Of a stretch of DNA of 64,000 nucleotides, positions 9,226-18,303 are shown piece by piece. The notes beneath the pieces are model-generated. The model made no database searches. It had not been told where the DNA came from and saw nothing but the letters and a program-made list of their open reading frames with translations. The DNA comes from an uncultured Gammaproteobacteria bacterium (GTDB taxonomy: Bacteria; Pseudomonadota; Gammaproteobacteria; Eutrophobiales; Eutrophobiaceae), in NCBI GenBank assembly GCA_943788005.1, contig CALSOP010000002.1, positions 712,573 through 776,572 on the forward strand, given 5' to 3'. The first letter of the stretch is position 1. Each line of letters starts with the position of its first letter. Position numbers and translations under genes: made by a program.

Positions 9226-10212
9226 ATGTCCCAACGTTTTGAATTTTTACAGCAGTGGTTAAAAGAGACTCTTGATACCAGTGATTTTATTCTAAAGCCC
9301 GCATCAGAAGATGCCAGTTTTCGTTATTACTATCGTTTGTCTATAGAGAACAACACATTTATTGTTATGGATGCGCCTCCAGATCAAGAGGATTGCAAAC
9401 CATTCATCAGAGTAAGCAATATATTACATGCGTGTAACGTCAACGTACCCACCATACATAATATGGATCTGGAACAAGGCTTTATATTGCTTAGTGACTT
9501 TGGTGATGATCACTATTTAAACAAACTCACTAAATTGACCGCGAACAATCTATATTCCGATGCTATCCAGACTATTCTCTCAATGCAGCTAGGTAGCCTT
9601 ACTAAAGGACTAAACAGGTATAACGATACCCTGTTACGTCGTGAGATGAGTCTGTTCACGGATTGGTTACTGGATAAGCATCTAGGGATTGCATTAGATA
9701 CTGATCAAAGCAGTGCGATAGATGCCTTGCTTGATGTATTAGTAACAAATGCATTAGAGCAACCACAAGTCTTTGTACATAGAGACTTTCATTCCAGAAA
9801 CCTGATGTTGACCAAGCACAACAATCCAGGCGTGATCGATTTTCAGGACGCTGTTATTGGCCCTATTACTTATGATTTAGTGTCTTTATTAAAAGACTGT
9901 TATATCAAATGGACAAAAGATGAGATCAATGGCTGGGTTAACTTCTATATAAACGAACTTGCTATGCATGATAGTAAGTTAGATATCGATCGAAAACAGT
10001 TTCAGCGTTGGTTTGACCTAATGGGTGTACAACGACATCTCAAGGCTAGTGGCATCTTTGCACGTTTGTCGCATAGAGATGATAAGCATGGCTTTTTAAA
10101 AGACATCCCCAGAACCTTGTCTTATATAGTGGACCTCAACTCTAGCTATAAAGAATTGTCACCTTTGTGTCAGCTCATAGAAACCTCAGTATTGCCGGAG
10201 CTGGAAAAATGA
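9226..10212 (+). CDS. amgK: N-acetylmuramate/N-acetylglucosamine kinase (AmgK, aminoglycoside-phosphotransferase fold)
   Basis: 328 residues with the APH fold. The Brenner motif VHRDFHSRNLM (about 185-195) provides the catalytic Asp, and VIDFQDAVIGPITYDL (about 204-219) binds magnesium. AmgK phosphorylates recycled MurNAc at C1, bypassing de novo synthesis and fosfomycin-sensitive MurA. The stop codon overlaps the murU start in the form ATGA, the arrangement seen for AmgK-MurU pairs. The start at 9226 gives a normal N-terminus (MSQRFEFLQQWL). In pseudomonads this pair is usually next to lptD/surA; that neighbour is absent here. Confidence 0.92.
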   Translation: MSQRFEFLQQWLKETLDTSDFILKPASEDASFRYYYRLSIENNTFIVMDAPPDQEDCKPFIRVSNILHACNVNVPTIHNMDLEQGFILLSDFGDDHYLNKLTKLTANNLYSDAIQTILSMQLGSLTKGLNRYNDTLLRREMSLFTDWLLDKHLGIALDTDQSSAIDALLDVLVTNALEQPQVFVHRDFHSRNLMLTKHNNPGVIDFQDAVIGPITYDLVSLLKDCYIKWTKDEINGWVNFYINELAMHDSKLDIDRKQFQRWFDLMGVQRHLKASGIFARLSHRDDKHGFLKDIPRTLSYIVDLNSSYKELSPLCQLIETSVLPELEK

Positions 10213-10865
10213 TTGCCATGATCCTAGCCGCAGGCAGAGGAGAACGTATGCGTCCACTGACCGATACTGTACCAAAGCCTTTATTAGAGGTTGCAGGCAA
10301 ACCACTTATCGTTCACCAGATTGAGGCCCTTGGTTTAGCAGGGATAGAGAGGGTAGTCATAAATACTGGTCGCTTGGGAGATCAAATTCAATCTCATCTT
10401 GGAACAGGCGAAAGCCTTGGTGTTTCAATACTCTATTCCGAGGAAGGCGATGAACCGCTAGAGACCGCAGGCGGCATTGTAAAAGCCTTGCCATTATTGG
10501 GTAATCAACCATTCATCGTAACCAATGCCGATATATATAGTGATTTCGATTATCAAGGCTTACCTGAACAGTTGGATTCACATGCGCATTTGGTGCTGGT
10601 CGATAACCCGCCACACAATCCTGATGGGGACTTTGCTCTTATGAATGGTCGGCTAGAAAATGAGGGTTCTCAGAGACTGACTTATAGCGGCATAGGCGTT
10701 TATTCTCCGCATTTCTTTAAAGATTGTGCTCACGGCAAATTGCCACTAGCACCTTTGTTACGTCAATCAGCACAGGAAAACAAACTAAGCGGCCAATATT
10801 TCACCGGTTATTGGAGTGATATCGGAACACCCGAACGCTTAATCGAAGTCAATTATAAGACATAA
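10209..10865 (+). CDS. murU: N-acetylmuramate alpha-1-phosphate uridylyltransferase (MurU)
   Basis: The frame is open from 10167, but the ATG at 10209 overlaps the amgK stop and gives the canonical beginning MIAMILAAGRGERMRPLTD, so I use it (218 residues). LAAGRGERMRPL is the nucleotide-binding loop, PKPLLEVAGKPLI follows, and the metal Asp is in VTNADIY. MurU makes UDP-MurNAc from MurNAc-1-phosphate for peptidoglycan recycling. The shared stop/start shows translational coupling with amgK. Confidence 0.94.
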   Translation: MIAMILAAGRGERMRPLTDTVPKPLLEVAGKPLIVHQIEALGLAGIERVVINTGRLGDQIQSHLGTGESLGVSILYSEEGDEPLETAGGIVKALPLLGNQPFIVTNADIYSDFDYQGLPEQLDSHAHLVLVDNPPHNPDGDFALMNGRLENEGSQRLTYSGIGVYSPHFFKDCAHGKLPLAPLLRQSAQENKLSGQYFTGYWSDIGTPERLIEVNYKT

Positions 10866-10949
10866 ATAGAAAGTAAATGCTAACTAACTATTGTTGGTAC
10901 TTAACTCAAAAGCATTCCGATTTAAATCTTTTCTATAAAATCTATCGCG

Positions 10950-10968
10950 AATGTTGCAACGCAACATT
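10950..10968. promoter_or_regulatory. Perfect palindrome upstream of the lytic transglycosylase gene
   Basis: Two 8-base arms, AATGTTGC and GCAACATT, flank the trinucleotide AAC. It lies about 150 bases ahead of the start at 11120, in an AT-rich 254-base gap with no gene I can support. No T-run follows, so it is more likely an operator or mRNA hairpin than a terminator. No known regulator is assigned. Confidence 0.4.
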
Positions 10969-11119
10969 GTCTGTGTTAATTTTCTTCGAATCTATAGGGT
11001 TGATTTCCTACATCTTGTAGCTCTAAATATTTTTACCACTATATATAGAATAATCACTTGGAACAGGGTATTATTCGCGCGAATTTTCAGCTGCTTAAGC
11101 CAGTTTGATGAGGTCGAGT

Positions 11120-13321
11120 ATGTATTTAATGAAAATTAATCACCCGTTTACTACAAACTCTTATTCAAGAGTCCTTGTCATTGTTTTTACGTTTTTATTT
11201 CCCATCAAACTATTTGCCAGCAATCTTGATGATAAAACGTCGTACCAAAGTTTTTGTGATGCTCCTGTCTCGAAGCTTGAGAATTCAGATGCGACTAACG
11301 TCTTACCTGATAACCATAATCTGTCTGCCATTAAGGAACGTAAAGTACTCCGGGTTCTGCTCCATCAAAACACTAACGAATGTGTCATTAGTCAAACAGA
11401 ACGGCAGTTGATAGAAGAATTTGCGAATCTAAATGACCTAAAGCTAAGCTGGATATATGTAGAAAACCGATGGGAGTTATTGCCTGAACTCATAAAAGGT
11501 AAAGGCGATATTATTGCTGCACAAGATCAAAGCCTGTCTGCTCGTATTCAAGATGAGATCAACTTTACCCATGTCTGGGCAAACGCTACTTTTAAGATAG
11601 TTGAACGTGCTGATAACAGTCGTATTACTCGAAACGAAGATCTTGCTGGTCGGCAGGTTGCAGCGTATAAAAATTCGCCCGTTTGGGATAAGTTACTTGA
11701 GTTATCGAAGACACAGGTTGGCATGGTGCTGCAAGAGATACCTTCAACTGTTTCTCATGATGAGATCATGCAACGCGTAAAAACAGCTCAGTATGATTTA
11801 GTAGTTGCTGACAGTTTATTTCTTGATAAATATTTACCCTCAAACTCTGAGCTTCAAGCTAACTTTAGTTTGTCTGAGCAAAAAAGAATGGCCTGGGCGG
11901 TGAATAGTGATGCAGAAGAGTTACATAAAACATTAAATCAATACCTAAATCAACAACACCTGACTCACGATATCGCATCGGTTTATTTTGAAGATTTTCC
12001 TTCTATCAAAGATAGAGGCGTATTGCGTGTTATTACTTATGCAACCCCATCTCATTACTATCTACTCAATGGCAAATTATATGGGTTTGAATATGAACTA
12101 TTGAAACAATTTGCTTCACGTTACAGGTTGCGTTTGGATGTTGTTTTAGCAAGTACTCAGGAAGAGATGTTTGAACTACTTAAAAGCGGGAAGGGCGATG
12201 TCATAGCTGCATCATTACCGAGCAGCATTATTAATGAAAATAAATTGGTGCAATACACAGCGCCGTATAATTATGCAAGCCCGGTATTAATTGGACGTGA
12301 GAATGAAGAATCAATTATAGATCTGCGTGAACTTGCTGGAAGAAGAATTACTCTGGCACAAGACAGCCCATACTGGGATTTTATGCAAAACCTTAAAGAT
12401 CAGGGTTTGGAATTCGAGTTAGTTAAAGCAGATGATGGCGTCAACCTTGAAGGCACTATGCTAATGGTCGCGCTTGGCATGTATGACTTGACCGTTGTCG
12501 GCAATCACCAGATTACAACAGAAAAAGCAGCAAGCGTGGGAATTAAATCGCAGTTTATTTTATCTGAACCTCAAGCACATCGATGGGCAGTAAGAGCAGA
12601 TGATCAACAGATCTTTGACTCTTTGAATAATTTTCTTGAAAAGGGATTTCGCAGTGAAAAGTATAATGTCCTACACGCAAAATATTTTGAACAACCGCAA
12701 ATAAAAAATACCGGGAAGAACAGATTAACTCAAGTCACATCTTTATCGCCTTACGATGACATGACACAGCAGTATTCTGCTGAGTATGGTTTCGACTGGC
12801 GTTTAATAACAGCATTGATGTTTCAAGAAAGTCAGTTCAACCCGAAGGCTAATTCATATGCCGGTGCACAAGGATTGATGCAGATGATCCCCGCGACAGC
12901 TGAACTGATGGGTGTTAGCGATATAAACAACCCAGAAAGCAGTATCGATGGTGGTGTTCGATATTTAAATTATTTAAGAACCAAGTTCGAAGACTCTATA
13001 CTTTTGCAAGACAGGATGTGGTTTACACTCGCGTCTTACAATGCCGGTTATGGCAGGGTAAAACGAGCACGTCAACTCGCAGAAAAGATGAGTTTAGATA
13101 AAAATAAATGGTTTGATAATGTTGAAGTGGCCATGATGGGGTTGGGGAAATCTTATAGCAAAAATGGCGAGCAGGTGCCTTATTGCCAATGCGGTCAAAC
13201 AGTTGTCTACGTTAGGGAAATCCGCACACGTTATTTTAATTACATCCGATTAATTGAAACACAAAAACTAGCAGCCCTATCGCCAACTATTACTATGAAT
13301 CAATCCACCAGGTTAAACTAA
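11120..13321 (+). CDS. Membrane-associated lytic murein transglycosylase with two solute-binding domains (MltF-like)
   Basis: About 733 residues from the ATG at 11120, chosen because an AGG sits about 7 bases upstream; in-frame ATGs at 11108 and 11129 are alternatives. A signal peptide (VLVIVFTFLFPIKLFA) is followed by two type-3 periplasmic binding domains, at about 60-285 (KVLRVLLHQNTN) and about 290-525 (GVLRVITYATPSHYYLLNG). An SLT lysozyme-like domain follows, with catalytic Glu570 in FQESQFNPKA and GAQGLMQMIPATAELMG. E. coli MltF has one binding domain and 518 residues, so the extra domain is notable. It cleaves the MurNAc-GlcNAc bond, releasing anhydro-muropeptides. Its place beside amgK-murU suits murein turnover. 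Confidence 0.9.
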   Translation: MYLMKINHPFTTNSYSRVLVIVFTFLFPIKLFASNLDDKTSYQSFCDAPVSKLENSDATNVLPDNHNLSAIKERKVLRVLLHQNTNECVISQTERQLIEEFANLNDLKLSWIYVENRWELLPELIKGKGDIIAAQDQSLSARIQDEINFTHVWANATFKIVERADNSRITRNEDLAGRQVAAYKNSPVWDKLLELSKTQVGMVLQEIPSTVSHDEIMQRVKTAQYDLVVADSLFLDKYLPSNSELQANFSLSEQKRMAWAVNSDAEELHKTLNQYLNQQHLTHDIASVYFEDFPSIKDRGVLRVITYATPSHYYLLNGKLYGFEYELLKQFASRYRLRLDVVLASTQEEMFELLKSGKGDVIAASLPSSIINENKLVQYTAPYNYASPVLIGRENEESIIDLRELAGRRITLAQDSPYWDFMQNLKDQGLEFELVKADDGVNLEGTMLMVALGMYDLTVVGNHQITTEKAASVGIKSQFILSEPQAHRWAVRADDQQIFDSLNNFLEKGFRSEKYNVLHAKYFEQPQIKNTGKNRLTQVTSLSPYDDMTQQYSAEYGFDWRLITALMFQESQFNPKANSYAGAQGLMQMIPATAELMGVSDINNPESSIDGGVRYLNYLRTKFEDSILLQDRMWFTLASYNAGYGRVKRARQLAEKMSLDKNKWFDNVEVAMMGLGKSYSKNGEQVPYCQCGQTVVYVREIRTRYFNYIRLIETQKLAALSPTITMNQSTRLN

Positions 13322-13383
13322 TCCACACTTATTCTTTTAAATAAACTGGCTTTTAGTTTGAAAATTTATTAATTTTCTTAAAG

Positions 13384-13797
13384 TTATCTTTTTTGTGTAA
13401 GTGGGATGGAATATGTCCCAACAGCATGCGCAACAGGTTCTTCATTCCCTTCGGAATAGAGTGATACTTCACCAACAGCTAATGTCCGACCAAGCTTTAT
13501 TATTTTACATACTCCAATAATGTCATCATCTGGCGAAGGTTTTCTGAGAAAGTTAATGTTAAGGCTTGTTGTTACGGCAAGTGGAACGATACCAATCTCT
13601 CCAAGAATAGCGACATAAAGCGCAACATCCGCAACGGTCATTAACACTGGCCCAGAAACAGTACCGCCCGGACGCAGTTCATCAATACCTATTTTGTGTC
13701 TTATGGTTGCAGTTTTCTTGCCGATCTCCTCAACAATACATTTATTTTGAGGAAACTCTTTTACAAGAAACTCGATGAGTTTTTCTTTATTAGTCAT
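13384..13797 (-). CDS. PaaI-family hotdog thioesterase
   Basis: 137 residues of the hotdog fold. RPGGTVSGPVLMTVADVALY (about 42-61) is the PaaI-type helix with its conserved Gly and Asp, and LNINFLRKP is the typical beta strand. These enzymes hydrolyse acyl-CoA thioesters; the substrate cannot be told. The gene converges on the transglycosylase gene and is 27 bp downstream of the unknown 273-residue gene, possibly in one transcript with it. No terminator is evident in the 62-base convergent gap. Confidence 0.85.
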   Translation of the reverse strand: MTNKEKLIEFLVKEFPQNKCIVEEIGKKTATIRHKIGIDELRPGGTVSGPVLMTVADVALYVAILGEIGIVPLAVTTSLNINFLRKPSPDDDIIGVCKIIKLGRTLAVGEVSLYSEGNEEPVAHAVGTYSIPLTQKR

Positions 13798-13824
13798 GCG
13801 AATAAATTCCGACTTAAATTATGA

Positions 13825-14646
13825 TTAACCTACTAGTCCTTGTATTTCATTTTCATATAGCTCGAGTGCCGTTTGTCCCTCAAACTTAATCGATGTCATT
13901 TGCTCAAAAGGCACATCAGGCGCGGATACTGATACGGGGATGTATTTAATTTTTGTGCTTTCCAAGGGCACTTCTCGAGCAGGAAATACGCTGATGAATT
14001 TTTCTGTTTGCGGACTTATAACAGTAAAATAATCCGAACGTGGTACATTAATGTTTTGCAAGTGTGCACAATACCCCTCAGAAATAACATCCTCTATTTC
14101 AGCTTCAATAATTTTATTTGCTTCAGCGCAAATAAACGGTGCAACATAGTTTGTTTCAGCTTCAGAGAAAGAGTGTAACGATAGGGTTACATCGACGACA
14201 TAGAATGGTGGCACTACCAGCCAAACGTGTGCAGTTGTGAAACCATCGTGATCTAAAGACCAAAAGTATCGCGTATCGATTTCAGATTCCGCAGGAAAAT
14301 TTATTGTCATCGATCCTTTAACAACATAATTCCAGATATTCATTTTTTCTAGGGCCTTGGAAATCAAGGCAACTACGCTAGTGTCAGGTTTTAAACCACC
14401 ATGTTCTATGAGCTTCTTATGAAATATCTTTGCAACAAGCGGTACAACAGATTTTACATAGTCATCATAAGATTGTTCTCTTGGTCGATAATCAACGAAC
14501 TTTGCGTAGTTACTTAGGTAACTGGCATTCTTTTCCTCAATCTTCATAAAATTGGGATGATCGTAAAACCCAGGTGTGTCGATAGGTATATTTCTGTTAG
14601 CGAAATCTTCTATCAGGTCCGTATATGTTATTGATTTTTTTATCAT
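13825..14646 (-). CDS. Uncharacterised 273-residue protein
   Basis: I do not recognise the family. There is no signal peptide or membrane segment. The central part DTRYFWSLDHDGFTTAHVWL followed by VVPPFYVVDVTLSLHS (about 124-159) resembles the His...Asp strands of transglutaminase-like or arylamine N-acetyltransferase folds, where a histidine in HVWL and an aspartate in VVDVTL would be part of a triad. I find no convincing catalytic Cys at the matching helix (the helix reads VVKGSMTI). It could be a degenerate or non-enzymatic member; this is only a resemblance. It sits between the PaaI thioesterase and the GFA gene on the same strand. Confidence 0.75.
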   Translation of the reverse strand: MIKKSITYTDLIEDFANRNIPIDTPGFYDHPNFMKIEEKNASYLSNYAKFVDYRPREQSYDDYVKSVVPLVAKIFHKKLIEHGGLKPDTSVVALISKALEKMNIWNYVVKGSMTINFPAESEIDTRYFWSLDHDGFTTAHVWLVVPPFYVVDVTLSLHSFSEAETNYVAPFICAEANKIIEAEIEDVISEGYCAHLQNINVPRSDYFTVISPQTEKFISVFPAREVPLESTKIKYIPVSVSAPDVPFEQMTSIKFEGQTALELYENEIQGLVG

Positions 14647-14743
14647 GTAGATTCCATATGAGCCACTCCAATAAATGGGGTGATTTGAATAATTGCTTAC
14701 GGTATTGAATTAGATAGAATATTAAAATACTACAAAGTATGAC

Positions 14744-15157
14744 TTAATCACTTGGCGGGAGAATATCATACTTTGGAATTCCTTCAGGAAAAGTAGCCCA
14801 GTCAGGTGCTACAGAAGTATAAATAAGCATCTTGGGTAATAGCTTATCGCCACCGTCAATCGTGCTAGCCGATAATGAATACATATCAAAACCATCACAC
14901 TTAAGACCTATTGGTGTTGCACAGTTGCTACAAAACAAACGGTGTGTCTCCTTGCCAGAATCACCAAGTGCCGTAAAGCTGGATGGCGAACCTTTAACAA
15001 ATTTGAACTTGTCCTCAGCGACCCAAACGCCAAACCACTTGTCAGAATTCGTATGTAATTGACAGGTTTTACAATAACAAAAAACCGTATTCATAGGTTC
15101 GTCTTGAAACTCATATTCTAATTCCCCGCAATCACAGCGGCCATGATTTGTACTCAT
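14744..15157 (-). CDS. GFA/CENP-V-fold zinc protein
   Basis: 137 residues. The zinc-binding cysteines are visible: CDCGELEY at the N-terminus, CYCKTCQLHT (about 27-36) and FCSNCATPIGLKC (about 74-86). This matches the glutathione-dependent formaldehyde-activating (GFA) fold. The family covers many proteins of unknown reaction, so formaldehyde activation should not be assumed. The residue after the second cluster reads HTNSDKWFGVWVAED, where most members have a small-residue/AF motif. It stands alone with about 90 bases on each side. Confidence 0.88.
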   Translation of the reverse strand: MSTNHGRCDCGELEYEFQDEPMNTVFCYCKTCQLHTNSDKWFGVWVAEDKFKFVKGSPSSFTALGDSGKETHRLFCSNCATPIGLKCDGFDMYSLSASTIDGGDKLLPKMLIYTSVAPDWATFPEGIPKYDILPPSD

Positions 15158-15246
15158 AACTGAGCTCCTATCATTAGATTAATTAGTGAACGCTCATTCT
15201 AGTATAAATAACAGTTTTTTTGCACTGTTCGTAATTTAAGGAAGTA

Positions 15247-15927
15247 TCAGCGTTGATAATGAGTTGGATCAGTAAGTTTTGCCGACTTAAAACCTTCTTT
15301 TCTAAAACGGCAGGAATCACAAACGCCGCAAGCGCGCCCAGCTTCATCCGCTTGATAGCAAGAGACTGTCATAGCGTAATCAACACCTAATTGAACACCC
15401 TGTTTAATAATGTCCGCTTTGCTCAAGTCGATTAGTGGGGTGTGTATTTTAAATGAAGCACCCTCAACACCTGCTTTAGTCGCAAGTGTGGCGAGATGTT
15501 CATAGGCTTGAATATATTCTGGTCTACAATCTGGGTAGCCGGAGTAATCAACAGCATTGACCCCGATAAAGATATCATTCGCGTTGAGTACCTCTGCCCA
15601 AGCCAATGCATAAGACAGGAAAAGTGTATTACGAGCAGGCACATAAGTTACCGGGATGCCTTCTGAGGGAGACTCAGGCACGTCGATCGCATTATCTGTT
15701 AATGCAGAACCACCAATCTGCCCAAGATCTATACGGATGATCTTGTGATCTTTAGCAGCAAATGATTTTGCGACGCGACTAGCAGCGTGTAGTTCTGCAA
15801 TATGACGTTGGCCATAATCAAAGCTTAATGCATAGCATTCAAAACCAAGGTTTTTTGCGATAGCGAGTGTCGCAGTTGAATCCAAGCCGCCGGATACCAG
15901 GACAATCGCTTTATTGAAATCTGTCAC
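15247..15927 (-). CDS. queC: 7-cyano-7-deazaguanine synthase
   Basis: 226 residues. The PP-loop motif [12 protein letters not shown] (about 10-21) binds ATP, and the zinc site is C-X8-C-X2-C-X2-C in [18 protein letters not shown] (about 190-207). QueC turns 7-carboxy-7-deazaguanine and ammonia into preQ0 in queuosine synthesis. It lies downstream of queE, which makes its substrate, with a 160-base gap that includes a probable queE terminator, so it may have its own promoter. Confidence 0.96.
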   Translation of the reverse strand: MTDFNKAIVLVSGGLDSTATLAIAKNLGFECYALSFDYGQRHIAELHAASRVAKSFAAKDHKIIRIDLGQIGGSALTDNAIDVPESPSEGIPVTYVPARNTLFLSYALAWAEVLNANDIFIGVNAVDYSGYPDCRPEYIQAYEHLATLATKAGVEGASFKIHTPLIDLSKADIIKQGVQLGVDYAMTVSCYQADEAGRACGVCDSCRFRKEGFKSAKLTDPTHYQR

Positions 15928-16041
15928 TATTCTTAAATAATATAATTTAGTTTAATAAAATTGAGAATTAGAGATTTTTTCTGATCACGAAGCATAGTGT
16001 TTTTGAGAAGCACAATTTACATTATAGTAAATGAGCCTTGG

Positions 16042-16066
16042 AAAAAACGCTATAACGAAGTTAGCG
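16042..16066 (-). terminator. Possible intrinsic terminator after queE
   Basis: Read on the minus strand, CGCTAAC pairs with GTTA-TA-GCG around a TTC loop (seven pairs with a two-base bulge), and a run of six T follows. It sits shortly downstream of the queE stop at 16088. The stem is imperfect, so confidence is moderate. Confidence 0.5.
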
Positions 16067-16087
16067 GGGAAAAGATCCATTCTCAGT

Positions 16088-16774
16088 TTATTTACCAGGA
16101 ACATTGCCCCAAAGGTATTTATGTAGTTGCACCTGCATGCGAACATTCAATTTATCTTCCAGTATCCAATTGGCTAAATCGGTTGGACTTAGCGCCTCGT
16201 GCTCCGGCGAAAATAGTACTTCGCAAAGATCTGTTAATTTAAGTTCATTCATTTTTTTAACTGACCATTCATAATCGGGTCGATCACCGATAACAAATTT
16301 TAATTGATCTTTAGTTGTTATATAAGTGAGGTTATCAAAATTATTCTTAGACTCTTCTGTAGAGCTGGGTGTTTTAAGATCCATTATCTTCATGACGCGG
16401 TCATCAACGTTAGCAACATCAATTGCACCGCTGGTTTCTAATGAGACTTGATATCCTTCGTCACATAATCTTGCTAATAGCTCATAACATGATTTTTGCG
16501 CAAGTGGTTCGCCGCCAGTAACAGTGACATGTTTTGTGCGGTATTGGCTGATATCCTGGATGATGGCATCAACCGACATCTTTTCGCCATCATGAAATGC
16601 ATAGGCGGTATCGCAATAGCTGCAACGAAGTGGACAACCAGTTAGCCGTATAAATATGGTTGGCAGACCAACCTTTATTGACTCACCTTGCAATGAGAAA
16701 AATATTTCATTAATACGACACTCAGCTTGCGCGTTTTGTCGTGCTAATGAACCAGCCCGTGTATCAGAATCCAT
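16088..16774 (-). CDS. queE: 7-carboxy-7-deazaguanine synthase (radical SAM)
   Basis: The radical-SAM cluster motif is CPLRCSYCDTAYAF, where the three Cys bind the 4Fe-4S cluster; FFSLQGESIKVG and VTVTGGEPLAQ are also typical of QueE. The enzyme contracts the ring of 6-carboxytetrahydropterin to 7-carboxy-7-deazaguanine. I use the ATG at 16774, one base after the cpoB stop, giving 228 residues. A GTG at 16801 would extend the protein by nine residues into cpoB and cannot be excluded. The tight cpoB-queE spacing matches other gammaproteobacteria. Confidence 0.93.
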   Translation of the reverse strand: MDSDTRAGSLARQNAQAECRINEIFFSLQGESIKVGLPTIFIRLTGCPLRCSYCDTAYAFHDGEKMSVDAIIQDISQYRTKHVTVTGGEPLAQKSCYELLARLCDEGYQVSLETSGAIDVANVDDRVMKIMDLKTPSSTEESKNNFDNLTYITTKDQLKFVIGDRPDYEWSVKKMNELKLTDLCEVLFSPEHEALSPTDLANWILEDKLNVRMQVQLHKYLWGNVPGK

Positions 16775-16775
16775 T

Positions 16776-17669
16776 TCAAGTGTTGGACTCTTTGGCAGCA
16801 CTTATTTTTCGTAAACGTTCATCTGCGAGTCGTGCAGCAGTAGTCCCTGGATATTGTTTCATTACTTCAGTTAAGGTTTTTTCAGCATCGGAGGCGTTAC
16901 CAAGTTCTGCGTAACTGTAACCAATTTTTAGTAAAGCGTGAGAAACCTTTTTACTATCCGGGAATGTGTTTAGTAAAGTCTGATACTCATTTATGGCAAT
17001 GTCGTACTTTTGCATGACGTAGTTGGTTTCACCTAGCCAATACTGTGCATTGTCAGAAAAGGCAGTATCAGGGTAGTCCTTTAAAAATTCTTTAAATGCT
17101 TTTTCTGCCTGATCATACTGAGATTCTTTTAGCAGCTTGAATGCACGTTGATATACTGCTTCCGCTTTTTGTGGGTCGACTGGTTTTTTTTCAGCAATGG
17201 CCTCTTCATTGTTATTGTTGATGAGTTCACTATCGGTCTCAACAACAAGGCCTTGTTCTCCGCTGGGAGTCTCCGTAACGGTATCATCCTGATTGACGAC
17301 AGTATCTAGTACTTCCAGATCGGTTGATGAGCTTACTGTGGACTTATTTAACTCAAGTCGTTGTAAGCGACGATCTATATCTGTGTAGAGTTCACGTTGC
17401 TTTTGTTTAAGCTGTTCAACAGTATGTGTTTGTACTTCGATGTCGCCACGCAAGGAATTAACTTCTGTCTTCAGCGATTCAAGCAACTCGAGCATATCGA
17501 GAAGTGCACGGTTATCGAGAATCTTTTCAACTCTAGCAAGGCGTCCGCTAAGATCTTGTGTAATAGGTTCATACACTGGAGCCTTATCTCCCGAAGTCCT
17601 TGCTTCCTCAGCGGAGACGGCTGTGATTAAAACAAGGCTTAGAACAAATAGTCGCATACTAAAATCCAT
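16776..17669 (-). CDS. cpoB: Cell division coordinator CpoB (YbgF), TPR protein of the Tol-Pal system
   Basis: 297 residues: a signal peptide (MDFSMRLFVLSLVLITAVSA), an N-terminal coiled coil (about 36-110, LLESLKTEVNSLRGDIEVQT), an acidic Thr/Glu linker, and three TPR-like repeats (about 170-290, QYDQAEKAFKEFLKDYPDTA and two relatives). CpoB trimerises through the coiled coil and links PBP1B to Tol during constriction in E. coli. An AGGA about ten bases upstream supports the start at 17669. It follows pal by 11 bp. Confidence 0.94.
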   Translation of the reverse strand: MDFSMRLFVLSLVLITAVSAEEARTSGDKAPVYEPITQDLSGRLARVEKILDNRALLDMLELLESLKTEVNSLRGDIEVQTHTVEQLKQKQRELYTDIDRRLQRLELNKSTVSSSTDLEVLDTVVNQDDTVTETPSGEQGLVVETDSELINNNNEEAIAEKKPVDPQKAEAVYQRAFKLLKESQYDQAEKAFKEFLKDYPDTAFSDNAQYWLGETNYVMQKYDIAINEYQTLLNTFPDSKKVSHALLKIGYSYAELGNASDAEKTLTEVMKQYPGTTAARLADERLRKISAAKESNT

Positions 17670-17680
17670 TTATAAAATTC

Positions 17681-18220
17681 CTAATATAAAATTTCAACAC
17701 GGCGATTTTGTTGCCAGGAAGCTTCATCGTGACCATCGACTTCAGGTCGCTCTTCACCATAACTGACTAATCTAATCTGGCTTGACGAGGCACCCAATAA
17801 CAACATTTGCTGTTTGATAGATTGTGCACGACGTTCACCAAGAGCCAGGTTGTATTCACGTGAACCACGTTCGTCGGCATGCCCTTCAAGGGTAATCGTG
17901 GTATCTGCATTTTGGCTAAGGTAAGCAGCATGTGCCTCAATAGCAGAACGGTATTCTGAACGTATTTCACTGCTGTCATACTCAAAGTAAATAACTCGAA
18001 CAGAGAGTGGGCTTTGTGGGTCATCTAACTGGCTAAAGCCTGAAGTTGAACTATCATCTGTGCCATACGCTTGCGCGTTACTATCTTCAGTCCCACCCGT
18101 ATTTGCTTGCTGACTAGTGAGGTCTTCGACAGCTGCAGGCGCATCATCTTTAACCTTGTCTGAACTACAGCCAAATAGCAGTGCTGTAAGACTGATTACC
18201 AGTAATAAACGTATAGTCAT
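17681..18220 (-). CDS. pal: Peptidoglycan-associated lipoprotein Pal
   Basis: 179 residues from the ATG at 18220, which has a GGAG upstream; the frame is open further, but this start gives the normal lipoprotein signal with lipobox LLFGC (Cys19). The C-terminal OmpA-like domain carries VIYFEYDSSEIRSEY, TLEGHADERGSREYNLALGE and SYGEERPE, which bind meso-diaminopimelate in peptidoglycan. Pal anchors the outer membrane and is recruited to the septum by TolQRAB. It follows tolB with an 83-base gap that contains a small hairpin. Confidence 0.96.
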   Translation of the reverse strand: MTIRLLLVISLTALLFGCSSDKVKDDAPAAVEDLTSQQANTGGTEDSNAQAYGTDDSSTSGFSQLDDPQSPLSVRVIYFEYDSSEIRSEYRSAIEAHAAYLSQNADTTITLEGHADERGSREYNLALGERRAQSIKQQMLLLGASSSQIRLVSYGEERPEVDGHDEASWQQNRRVEILY

Positions 18221-18235
18221 ATCTTTTCTCCTTAT

Positions 18236-18253
18236 CAGCATTTAACAATGCTG
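18236..18253. promoter_or_regulatory. Small hairpin between tolB and pal
   Basis: CAGCAT and ATGCTG (6-base arms) flank a six-base loop in the tolB-pal gap, about 16 bases before the pal start codon. It could tune pal expression or stabilise a processed transcript. The short arms make chance a real possibility. Confidence 0.25.
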
Positions 18254-18303
18254 TTATATAAATAGCATAACATTCAATAGTGTATCTGCATAAGCCAGAT
18301 GAT

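Noticed and set aside
10951-11139. Open frame of 62 residues between murU and the transglycosylase gene
   Set aside because: No ribosome site, low-complexity hydrophobic product and overlap with the true start of the next gene.
15928-16087. Possible preQ1 riboswitch before queC
   Set aside because: I see no preQ1 aptamer pattern; only a probable terminator for queE is recognisable.
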